From assembly GCF_904846155.1 (NCBI RefSeq), contig NZ_CAJGZP010000001.1:2790001-2854000 (forward strand): a stretch of 64,000 bases of DNA. Direction: 5' to 3'. Position 1 is the stretch's first letter. Every line of letters starts with the position of its first letter. The stretch is from Psychrobacter fulvigenes. GTDB taxonomy: Bacteria > Pseudomonadota > Gammaproteobacteria > Pseudomonadales > Moraxellaceae. The notes under the pieces are model-generated. The model made no database searches, was not told the origin of the DNA, and saw nothing but the letters and a program-made list of their open reading frames with translations. The position numbers were made by a program, and so were the translations under genes. This document shows positions 44,295 to 52,478 of the stretch, piece by piece.

Positions 44295-47200
44295 TTAAAT
44301 CATCTTCCATGTCATGTCATTTTCGCTTAATCGATGATAATTTAACTGTGGGTATGGCGACAGATCCAACGTTTGCAAATTGCTCAAAGCAAGCAGTAAA
44401 GCTTCATAATACGGCTTGAGCATGGCAAATTGTGCAGGCGTTGTATGCTGTACATTCAACAAACATTTATCTTCCAAGTCTTGGCTGGCTTGGCGTATTT
44501 GCGGGACACCCGTATAACGACTGGCGCCTAATATACGATGCGAGATTTGCGCAAGCATATTGCGATCACGTGCTTGCCATGCCTGCTCTAAGGCTTCCTT
44601 TTCATCAGCGATGGTATCTATCATCATCATGATGAGCTTGGCTGCCAAGTCCGGCTTATTAGCAGAGCGGGTCAGGGCATCCTGCCAGTCTAGTATCTCC
44701 ATTTCATCCATAGCAGCGCTCTTTGCGCTACTGTCTATTGACTGCTGCGCTAGCGAACGCTCCTGTTGCTCCATGCCAGCGTCTGGCTGTTGCTCTTGAT
44801 ATTGCAAGCGTTGATATTGCATGTTTTGATAACGTGGCTGAGTAGCGCGTTGCGGCTCTCGCATGTGATCGTCGCGTAGTTGGCTATCTCGCAAGTAATC
44901 ATCGCGGATCTTTTTGAGCGATAAAGGTCGTGAGACTCTTTTGGCAGCAGACATTGGGACAGGCTTAGTATTGCTGACATTATCGATGGTGGTATTGGTG
45001 ATGAAGGTATCTTCGCGAATATCAGTGTTAGTAGCAACAGGAATATCAGCGCCTGTAATTGGGCTTTGCGCTGTGGCTTGTCGACCGAGCCACTTTTGTA
45101 GTACTTGTAATAGTTGCGGTTGACTAATCGGCTTACCAACATAATCATCTATACCGCTTGCGAGTAGCTTGTCACGCTCATCAGACAATCCATGCGCAGT
45201 CAGGGCGATAATAGGAATATGACTGTCAGCCGCTTCGATTTTTCGTATTTGCTGCGCCGCTTCACGTCCTGACATACGCGGCATTTGAATATCCATAAAG
45301 ATTAAATCAATACTGTCATAATCTTGTTGGTTTTCTGATTTAGCTGCCGTTGATTTTTCTTCCTCAGTGGTGTTTATAGTCAAGGCCGTGTTAGAAGCAG
45401 CTTTATTCAACTGGGCACGGTCTTGCGCTTTTGAAATTTGCGTCTTGTTGGTGAGAGTTTTTGCAGCAGGTTTAGCGCTTTTTATATTTTTGGTTTGCTG
45501 CTTACTCATCAATTCAATAGCGTCAAAGCCACTGTTAGCAGTAATCACATGAATACCAAGCTCACTCAGTAGCGCGTCTAATACCAACAGGTTTGGCAGA
45601 TGATCATCTACAGCCAGCACCGTCACGCCCTGCCAGCGCAGCGCTTGAGACTTAACTGGCGCGCTTTTCTTTTGGGTATCGAGCATGGTATATAACTGAC
45701 GCTTATCTAGCGGCTCATACAGGATATTGGCGTGATAACGGTTTAATAATGCTTGATCGGCAGCGACCTGATAACCAAAGACGGCAAGCTTACCTTGATA
45801 GTGTAGACGAATTTGTTTGAGCAATGCCATCATGTCATCTTGAGTATCATTATCGACTATGACCCAATCCCAGTAGTTACCATGCTCTTTGAGTGATTCA
45901 AGTACACCAGGCAAAGAGTTGGCATGGGTGAGCTTGATCGGCAACGTTTGCAGACTGGCTTTGAGCACCTGTCTTGACGCCATATGATTGATCCAAACCA
46001 AGACATTGAACTCATCACTCTCGCTTGCAAGTGGCGCCAACACCGGTAGTGCAATGGTCTGGCCAGTGGCAGCTTCTAGAACATCGACATGAGCTGGCAT
46101 GCGGAACCAAAAGGTCGCTCCTTGATTGGCGATATTCTCTTGCGCATTGTCATAAAAGCCAATATCACCGCCCATAAGCCGTGTAAGCTGCTTGGATATC
46201 ACAAGTCCAAGCCCAGTACCACCATATTGACGAGTGATAGACGGATCACCTTGGCTAAAGCTTTGAAACAGCATTTTTTGATCTTCAAGAGAGATGCCTT
46301 TGCCGCTATCTTGAATGCTGATCATCAAGTAGTTATCGCGGTGTTCATCCAAACTAACTCGCACCACCACATCACCACTGTCAGTGAACTTAATAGCATT
46401 ACCGACTAGATTGGTCAGTACCTGCTTGAGACGCAGAGCATCACCGACGATACGCATCGGCACATCGTTGTAAAACAGCACTGCCATGCGCAGACCTTTT
46501 TCTGCTGACACGGGTGAGAGCATATCAACCACATCATAGATGGTGTCATACAGGTCAAACTCATGACGATCTAGCACCAACTTGCCCGCTTCTATCTTAG
46601 AAAAATCTAAAACATCGTTCACCAGTGCCAACAGATGCGCAGACGACTTGCGAATCGTATGCACATATAAATCTTGCTCAGGGTTCAGCTCGCCATGACG
46701 TGCCAGCAAATTAATAAAACCATCAATACTGTTCAGCGGTGTGCGTAGCTCATGACTGATATTGGCTAAGAATGCAGACTTGGCTTGACTGGTTGAGATC
46801 GCCGCATCACGTGCATTTCTGATAGAGATATTTTGCATCTCCATCTCATCAAACGCCAAACGCAAGTCATCTTCGGTTTGCTCCGCATGATCTTTCAGCT
46901 CTTGAAAACTGCTGTGCAGACGGCGTAAGGTCTTTACCAAGTCCTGCTGCAAGAGATTTAGCTCACCGTCAGATTCAACAGGAATGGGTTTGTATAAATT
47001 ATCTACGTGGGTACGCTGTAGCTGCAGACGTAGCTCATAAATAGGTGCAATCCAGCGCTTGGCATAAATATTCAGGCTCAAAAGTAAGATCAAAATAGTG
47101 AATAGCCCAGTGATGGCCAGTGCCATAGCGATACGATAGCGGGCAATATACAGTGGCTCATTGTCCATATCGACAAGTAACCACAGTTTTTGCCCTTCAA

Positions 47201-47906
47201 AATCACCCAGCAAGCTGCCATAAGCAGTACCAATAGTAGTAGATTGCTGCGACAGGAAGTTTTGTGACTTATCGATACGAGGCCAGCTTTCATTAACACC
47301 GTAACCTACTGTCGCAAGTACGTGATTGTCTTCACTAATAATCGCTATACGCTGTACATGTTGTTCAGAATGCATACGGCTGAGTCTATCGCGAATCGTT
47401 AGCAGGGTTGCCATAGCACCTTGCGGATCAACGCCTGTGTCGACACCATCTTCGTCAGCGATTGACATACCAATCAGTGCTGGCACCGTTACCCCACCGA
47501 GCGTCTCTTCTGAAAGCACTGCACCGTCAAGGCTTCTAGCGCCTAATCTGCCATAATTATCAGAATGTACCTGTGATACTGGAAGCTGAGACTTTTCTAA
47601 GCGGGTCTCAAGTGCTGCCTGATCGGCAGAATTGACCCCATCAGTGATTTGCTGCGCTGTCCTTTTATTGTTTTCTAATAACTGACGCTCTTGCTCAAGT
47701 AAGGCTGGAATCAGGTCAGTAACCATCGGCTTATAACGAATCAACACCGCTTCAGCTAGAGCCTCTTGCTCTGACTCACTCGCTCGCATGGTTTCATAAA
47801 ACACTAAAATCCCACCGACCGCCGCCAGTACAGATATCGGTAGGAAAACCAATATAATCAACTGACCATAAGCACTACTGGTATCAAAGCGTTTTCTATA
47901 TGCCAT
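44295..47906 (-). CDS. barA: Hybrid sensor kinase of the BarA/GacS type
   Basis: A 1203-aa tripartite inner-membrane kinase that in relatives activates the UvrY/GacA regulator and CsrB/RsmZ-type small RNAs. Helix 1 (about 15-37), a periplasmic domain of about 200 residues, helix 2 (about 258-280), HAMP, then HisKA with His385 (FLANISHELRTPLNS), HATPase (VGNAIKFTDSG, DSGKGI, GGTGLGLVI), a degenerate receiver-like segment (about 632-745), a receiver with Asp872 (FMDIQMPRMSG) and Lys925, and an HPt with His1123 (ISHRILGASRYTG). The receiver has an insertion of roughly 60 polar residues (about 802-862). A second low-complexity linker, rich in Gln and Arg, runs from about 945 to 1065. Divergent from cysM, as is common in pseudomonads. 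Confidence 0.93.
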   Translation of the reverse strand: MAYRKRFDTSSAYGQLIILVFLPISVLAAVGGILVFYETMRASESEQEALAEAVLIRYKPMVTDLIPALLEQERQLLENNKRTAQQITDGVNSADQAALETRLEKSQLPVSQVHSDNYGRLGARSLDGAVLSEETLGGVTVPALIGMSIADEDGVDTGVDPQGAMATLLTIRDRLSRMHSEQHVQRIAIISEDNHVLATVGYGVNESWPRIDKSQNFLSQQSTTIGTAYGSLLGDFEGQKLWLLVDMDNEPLYIARYRIAMALAITGLFTILILLLSLNIYAKRWIAPIYELRLQLQRTHVDNLYKPIPVESDGELNLLQQDLVKTLRRLHSSFQELKDHAEQTEDDLRLAFDEMEMQNISIRNARDAAISTSQAKSAFLANISHELRTPLNSIDGFINLLARHGELNPEQDLYVHTIRKSSAHLLALVNDVLDFSKIEAGKLVLDRHEFDLYDTIYDVVDMLSPVSAEKGLRMAVLFYNDVPMRIVGDALRLKQVLTNLVGNAIKFTDSGDVVVRVSLDEHRDNYLMISIQDSGKGISLEDQKMLFQSFSQGDPSITRQYGGTGLGLVISKQLTRLMGGDIGFYDNAQENIANQGATFWFRMPAHVDVLEAATGQTIALPVLAPLASESDEFNVLVWINHMASRQVLKASLQTLPIKLTHANSLPGVLESLKEHGNYWDWVIVDNDTQDDMMALLKQIRLHYQGKLAVFGYQVAADQALLNRYHANILYEPLDKRQLYTMLDTQKKSAPVKSQALRWQGVTVLAVDDHLPNLLVLDALLSELGIHVITANSGFDAIELMSKQQTKNIKSAKPAAKTLTNKTQISKAQDRAQLNKAASNTALTINTTEEEKSTAAKSENQQDYDSIDLIFMDIQMPRMSGREAAQQIRKIEAADSHIPIIALTAHGLSDERDKLLASGIDDYVGKPISQPQLLQVLQKWLGRQATAQSPITGADIPVATNTDIREDTFITNTTIDNVSNTKPVPMSAAKRVSRPLSLKKIRDDYLRDSQLRDDHMREPQRATQPRYQNMQYQRLQYQEQQPDAGMEQQERSLAQQSIDSSAKSAAMDEMEILDWQDALTRSANKPDLAAKLIMMMIDTIADEKEALEQAWQARDRNMLAQISHRILGASRYTGVPQIRQASQDLEDKCLLNVQHTTPAQFAMLKPYYEALLLALSNLQTLDLSPYPQLNYHRLSENDMTWKMI

Positions 47907-48268
47907 GCTAGCTCTACTCTCTACTGAATTTTGCGATGTATAAATAGTGACTGTAAACTGTCTTGGTGAATAATAAAACTTCTAAACATTGCAGGTATTT
48001 TAACAGCATTCTATGACGCAACCCATCATTCAATAATGACCAGATTAATAGACGGGATTCTTTTGAATATAGTGGCTGCTTTTGAGCCTATCTGTTTTAC
48101 CAATATATCTTGATGCCATCAGCGCAGCCAAAAACAAAATGATATAATGACGCATTATTTTATTTGCTGGTCTATTTATAACCAAAATCAGTTTATGACC
48201 AAAATCAGTATAAGCTTTAGAATACAAACATGAAGATACCCTCTTTAAGAAAATAACAAGGATTTCCT
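47907..48268. other. Divergent region between barA and cysM
   Basis: 362 AT-rich bases without a credible gene or repeat copy. It holds the promoters of both genes. A 60-codon minus-strand ORF (48045-48227) shows no family resemblance and was not accepted. Confidence 0.45.
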
Positions 48269-49252
48269 ATGTCCGCTACGACCAACCCCAACTTTATCTC
48301 TCAAGTCACCGTCCTGGCCGATTGCGTCGGTCAAACGCCGTTGGTTAAATTACAACGCTTGCCTGAACAAGAGCAAATTGCCAATGGTGCCACCTTATTG
48401 GCCAAGCTTGAGGGTAACAATCCAGCGGGCTCCGTCAAAGACCGCCCTGCTTTTAATATGATTTATCAAGCAGAGCAGCGCGGCGATATCAAGCCTGGTG
48501 ATATGCTGATTGAAGCCACCAGCGGCAATACTGGCATTGCCTTGGCCATGGTCGCTGCAATGCGCGGCTATCCGATGACGCTACTGATGCCCACCAACTC
48601 AACCCAAGAGCGCAAAGACGCCATGACAGCTTACGGTGCAACGTTAATCGAAGTTGATGAAGGCATGGAAGCGGCACGCGATATGGCATTGCAAATGCAG
48701 GCGGACGGTAAAGGCATTGTGCTGGATCAGTTTAACAACCCTGACAATAACCAAGCGCATTATCTAACCACAGGCCCTGAACTTTGGACACAAACTGACG
48801 GCAAAATTACCCACTTTATCAGCTCAATGGGCACTACCGGCACCATCACAGGAGTGTCGCAATACTTAAAAGAGCAAAACCCTGACGTCAAGGTTATCGG
48901 TTTACAGCCTGATGAAGAGGCATCTATTGCGGGTATCCGCCGCTGGCCTGCCGCTTATATGCCAGGTATTTTTGATGCAGACTTGGTCGATGAAGTCATG
49001 GATGTTGATCAGCATGACGCTGAAGTTTATATGCGCAAACTGGCCAAAACCGAAGGCATTTTTGCTGGCGTATCTTCTGGTGCCGCAGCATGGGCGGCAG
49101 TACAAGTCGCCAAAGAAAACCCTAATGCCGTCATCGCCTTTATCGTCTGCGACCGTGGTGATCGTTATTTATCGACTGGTTTATACAGTGTTAATGACGA
49201 AAATGTTAATGATGACAATGTTGTTAACGGTACAGAAAACGCAGCACAATAA
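48269..49252 (+). CDS. cysM: Cysteine synthase B (O-acetylserine sulfhydrylase)
   Basis: A PLP enzyme that makes cysteine from O-acetylserine and sulfide or thiosulfate. The 327-aa sequence has the PLP Lys57 in NNPAGSVKDRPA, the substrate loop ATSGNTGIALA, the phosphate-binding GTTGTITG and the C-terminal SSGAAAWAA. The ERKDAM and RRWPAAYMPGIFD blocks favour CysM over CysK. AACAAGGA lies upstream of the ATG. The C-terminal tail (SVNDENVNDDNVVNGTENA) is a short low-complexity extension. It is followed after 24 bases by an exonuclease gene, with which it may be cotranscribed. Confidence 0.95.
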   Translation: MSATTNPNFISQVTVLADCVGQTPLVKLQRLPEQEQIANGATLLAKLEGNNPAGSVKDRPAFNMIYQAEQRGDIKPGDMLIEATSGNTGIALAMVAAMRGYPMTLLMPTNSTQERKDAMTAYGATLIEVDEGMEAARDMALQMQADGKGIVLDQFNNPDNNQAHYLTTGPELWTQTDGKITHFISSMGTTGTITGVSQYLKEQNPDVKVIGLQPDEEASIAGIRRWPAAYMPGIFDADLVDEVMDVDQHDAEVYMRKLAKTEGIFAGVSSGAAAWAAVQVAKENPNAVIAFIVCDRGDRYLSTGLYSVNDENVNDDNVVNGTENAAQ

Positions 49253-49276
49253 GCTAACAATTAATTAGGTTTACCT

Positions 49277-50101
49277 ATGTCACAAGCCTTACCGTCCGAC
49301 CCGATACTGGTCTTTGATATCGAAACTGTTGCCGATACTGATGCGGCGCGCCGTATCTATCCGCAGTTGGCTGAGCTTAACGATGCTGATGCCCTAAGCG
49401 CACTGACAGCGATACGCACACAAGAGGCAGGACATGACTTTATGCGCTTGCCGCTGCAGCGTATCGTCTGTATCTCAGCGTTATATATCAAAAACGGCAC
49501 GTTTTCTTTATTTTCTCTAACCGCAGATAAATTTAGCGAAAAAGACATTTTGTCTAAGTTTTTTCGGGCGTTTAGTGATCTTGAAAAACTACCTCAGCTA
49601 ATTAGTTGGAATGGCTCTGGCTTTGATATTCCCGTGCTTATTTACCGTGCCATGCAGTATGACTTGTCAGCACCGTGGCTATTTGAAGAAGGCGAGCGCA
49701 TCAAAAACATGCGTTTTGATAATTACGTAAATCGCTTCCACACTCGCCATCTGGACTTAATGGACAGATTTAGCCAATACGGTGCCAGTCGCCGCGAGGC
49801 CATGGATGTGGTCGCAAGCCTTTATGGTCTACCTGGAAAAACGGACGTCGATGGCAGCATGGTTGGGGGTCTCGTCAAAAATGGCGACTGGCAGACGCTG
49901 TCCATTTACTGCGAGTCTGATGTCATGAATACTTGGCTGATTTATTTGCGCTGGTTGCGTCTGACGGGTCAATTATCCTCACAGGACTTTAACGCTTGGC
50001 AGCAGCAAAGCCATGATTATTTGGCACAGTATACCCAAGCGGATGGCAGTCCACGCCATCATGAGTTTATCGCTGACTGGTCATCTGCGCCCAAATCTTA
50101 A
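49277..50101 (+). CDS. Predicted 3'-5' exonuclease, PolB-like DEDDy domain
   Basis: A 274-aa DnaQ-like exonuclease resembling the exonuclease domain of family B DNA polymerases (DNA_pol_B_exo2-type). Motif ExoI is VFDIETV (Asp14, Glu16), ExoII is SWNGSGFDIPV (Asp117) and ExoIII is YCESDVMNTW (Tyr211, Asp215, the Y-x3-D form). All four metal-binding acids are present, so it should be active. The substrate (ssDNA or RNA 3' ends) is not known. It sits between cysM and rlmD, where most relatives of this neighbourhood have none that I can recall, so it may be an insertion typical of this lineage. It is 24 bases from cysM. Confidence 0.87.
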   Translation: MSQALPSDPILVFDIETVADTDAARRIYPQLAELNDADALSALTAIRTQEAGHDFMRLPLQRIVCISALYIKNGTFSLFSLTADKFSEKDILSKFFRAFSDLEKLPQLISWNGSGFDIPVLIYRAMQYDLSAPWLFEEGERIKNMRFDNYVNRFHTRHLDLMDRFSQYGASRREAMDVVASLYGLPGKTDVDGSMVGGLVKNGDWQTLSIYCESDVMNTWLIYLRWLRLTGQLSSQDFNAWQQQSHDYLAQYTQADGSPRHHEFIADWSSAPKS

Positions 50102-50133
50102 AAAGCCCAAGCTATAAAGCGGTGCTATAAATA

Positions 50134-50275
50134 AGATGGTCAGTTGAAAGTAAATTTGTTATAGGTTTAAGTACGCTACTGGTATAAATTTTACTTGCGT
50201 GCTGCGTTCACAGAGGCTGCGCAAAATTCATCCCAGTAGCGCTTGTGCTATTTTTTGAGTGAATTTATAGCACTC
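50134..50275 (+). repeat. Dispersed repeat family A, copy 4
   Basis: Closely similar to copy 3 from GGTCAGTTGAAAGTAAA on. Its arms are CGCTACTGG (50174-50182) and CCAGTAGCG (50233-50241). It ends about 45 bases before rlmD and shares its orientation. The outer boundaries are approximate. Confidence 0.82.
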
Positions 50276-50319
50276 ACCCTTATTTTTAGTTATTTATCAT
50301 TTATTATTAAGGCAGGTTT

Positions 50320-51861
50320 ATGCAACCCACCGATTCAAAGACATCTACAGCAGCTGATACTATGCCACAAACGAGCGATACCCAGACGATTACCATACCG
50401 CCCAATAAGAAGAAGTCCAAACCTTCTTCTAAGACCCGTCGTCGTCTAAAAGAAGCAGAGCCGCTGCCTTTTACTATTGATGGCTTATCACATGATGGTC
50501 GCGGCGTTGCGATATACGGCAATGGCTTTGGCGTAGATGATGGTCATATCGAGGACAAACATGGCAAAAAAGTCTTTGTCAGCTTTGCCTTGCCCGGTGA
50601 AAGCGCTTTGGTTAAATTGACCAACAGCCGTGCCAGCTTTGAGGAAGGCGATGCGATTAGCATCACGGCCAACCCAAACCCTGAGCGTGCTGTACCACCC
50701 TGCCCGCATTTTGGTGTCTGCGGTGGTTGTAACTTGCAACATTGGCAGCCAGATGGTCAAATCAATTTTAAACAGTCTGTATTGGCTGAAATGCTGATAC
50801 ATCAGGCCAACGTCGAGCCTGATACTTGGCTTGCACCCGTGGTCGGTGATCGCCTTGGCTATCGGACCAAAGCACGATTGGGCGTGCGCTATGTCGCTAA
50901 AAAAGAAACGGCCTTGGTCGGTTTCCGTGAGCGCTCTAGTAACTTTTTGGCGGAGTTAAACGAGTGTCACATCTTAGACCCACGAATCGGTTTTGAGATT
51001 GAGAACCTAAAAGCGCTTATCAGCACTTTAGAGAGTCGTAACAAGATTGCTCAGCTTGAATTGGCCATGGGCGAGCAAATAGATGAGCTGCCAGATGGCA
51101 ATCAGCCTGTTGCCCTTATCGTGCGCAACTTGGAGCCATTATCAGACGCTGATGTAGAGAAACTAAAAGTATTTTTTGCCGCACGCAACTGGCAGTTATA
51201 TCTACAATCTAAAGGTGCTGACAGCATCCAACGTATTGCCTTGACTGACAATGATGACATGAGCCAGCAGTTTGGACGCTTATACTATCAATTGCCAGAA
51301 TTTGATCTTACTTTTGAATTTATCCCGACTGACTTTACCCAAGTCAACCTGTCGGTGAACCGTCAGATGACCAAGCTGGCTTGTGATTTGCTAGATTTAA
51401 AAGCAGGCGAACGGGTACTGGATTTATTCAGTGGTCTTGGTAACTTTAGCTTGCCACTTGCGCGCCTCGTTGGTGAAACAGGCTCCGTGGTAGGCGTAGA
51501 AGGTAGCGATGCAATGACCGCACGCGCCGCTGATAACGCACGTCGTAACGGTATCCATAACACTGAATTTTATACTCAAGACTTGACGCATGATTGTTCA
51601 GACCAACCTTGGGCCAATCAGGGTTTTGATGCACTATTGATTGATCCACCACGCTCTGGCGCGTGGGAGATTATGCAGTACTTGCCAAAGTTTAACGCTG
51701 AGCGCATCGTTTATGTTTCTTGTAATCCTGCCACGCTCGCCCGCGATACCAAGGCGTTATTGGAGCAAGGCTATCGTTTGACTCATGCTGGGGTGATGGA
51801 TATGTTCTGCCATACGGGTCATGTTGAATCAATCGCTCGATTTGAAAAGTTATCAGCGTAA
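50320..51861 (+). CDS. rlmD: 23S rRNA (uracil-1939 C5)-methyltransferase
   Basis: A 513-aa iron-sulfur RNA methyltransferase. The TRAM domain (about 50-115) is followed by the 4Fe-4S cluster cysteines Cys128, Cys134 and Cys137 ([13 protein letters not shown]), with a fourth in the LNECHILDP region. The SAM motif is [16 protein letters not shown]; the catalytic Cys and its loop are in [12 protein letters not shown], and the DPPRSG motif is present. The N-terminal 48 residues are a basic, Ser/Thr-rich extension not found in the family core. It belongs to the conserved gacS-cysM-rlmD-relA neighbourhood. Confidence 0.95.
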   Translation: MQPTDSKTSTAADTMPQTSDTQTITIPPNKKKSKPSSKTRRRLKEAEPLPFTIDGLSHDGRGVAIYGNGFGVDDGHIEDKHGKKVFVSFALPGESALVKLTNSRASFEEGDAISITANPNPERAVPPCPHFGVCGGCNLQHWQPDGQINFKQSVLAEMLIHQANVEPDTWLAPVVGDRLGYRTKARLGVRYVAKKETALVGFRERSSNFLAELNECHILDPRIGFEIENLKALISTLESRNKIAQLELAMGEQIDELPDGNQPVALIVRNLEPLSDADVEKLKVFFAARNWQLYLQSKGADSIQRIALTDNDDMSQQFGRLYYQLPEFDLTFEFIPTDFTQVNLSVNRQMTKLACDLLDLKAGERVLDLFSGLGNFSLPLARLVGETGSVVGVEGSDAMTARAADNARRNGIHNTEFYTQDLTHDCSDQPWANQGFDALLIDPPRSGAWEIMQYLPKFNAERIVYVSCNPATLARDTKALLEQGYRLTHAGVMDMFCHTGHVESIARFEKLSA

Positions 51862-52478
51862 AGATAAACCTTTGAACTCAGTTAATATTTATATCGTCAC
51901 ACAGCTAGGGGATGACTTTGAATGAACGATAGCTGACGATAATTGCCGACTAAAGTCAGTTATTAAGTTACGCTATGCTTACCCTAATTACAGATCCTAG
52001 CTTGAATTACGGTTCAAAAATGATATAACTATAGATATAAATATAATGCTTTTTTAAACTAGTTAACTTGATTCATTTTTGATTTAGAGTGGCTATTAAG
52101 CATAGTTAAATAAAGAAATCAGCATGCCGTTTTTATAAAAAACGACTTTGCAAGTTAACAGTACAAATAACCTAACTACTTAAAGAGCAATATGTTAGCC
52201 ATATTGCTCTTGCTGCTATCATTTTGACAGCTTTAAGCATTAAATATAATAACGATAAAATAAATGGACTTTTGTTTATTATAACGAGTTGTAAAACTCA
52301 CCTAATAGATTGGGTGTTGTGCGTAATTCAACATAATAGATGCTAGAAATATAAATAGAGTGTTTTCCCTAGATCGAACTGCCGAGAGTATGACTTTATA
52401 TCAATAGAATAAATAACAAGCATCTTTGATTGCAGACGGGGCAAAAACATTTTTGAAAATAGCTAAGAGGAGCAGGCT
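51862..52478. other. Intergenic region between rlmD and relA
   Basis: 617 bases, very AT-rich, no gene recognised. It holds one clear hairpin (52184-52210, listed as a possible terminator). The rest presumably contains the relA promoter; GAGGAGC precedes the relA ATG. Confidence 0.5.
52184..52210 (+). terminator. Hairpin, possible terminator
   Basis: AGAGCAATATG (52184-52194) pairs perfectly with CATATTGCTCT (52200-52210) around a 5-base loop. The T run that follows is broken and delayed, so it could equally be a leader structure of relA. Confidence 0.4.

Noticed and set aside
48045..48227. 60-codon minus-strand ORF between barA and cysM
   Set aside because: No similarity, poor start context, and located in the shared promoter region.
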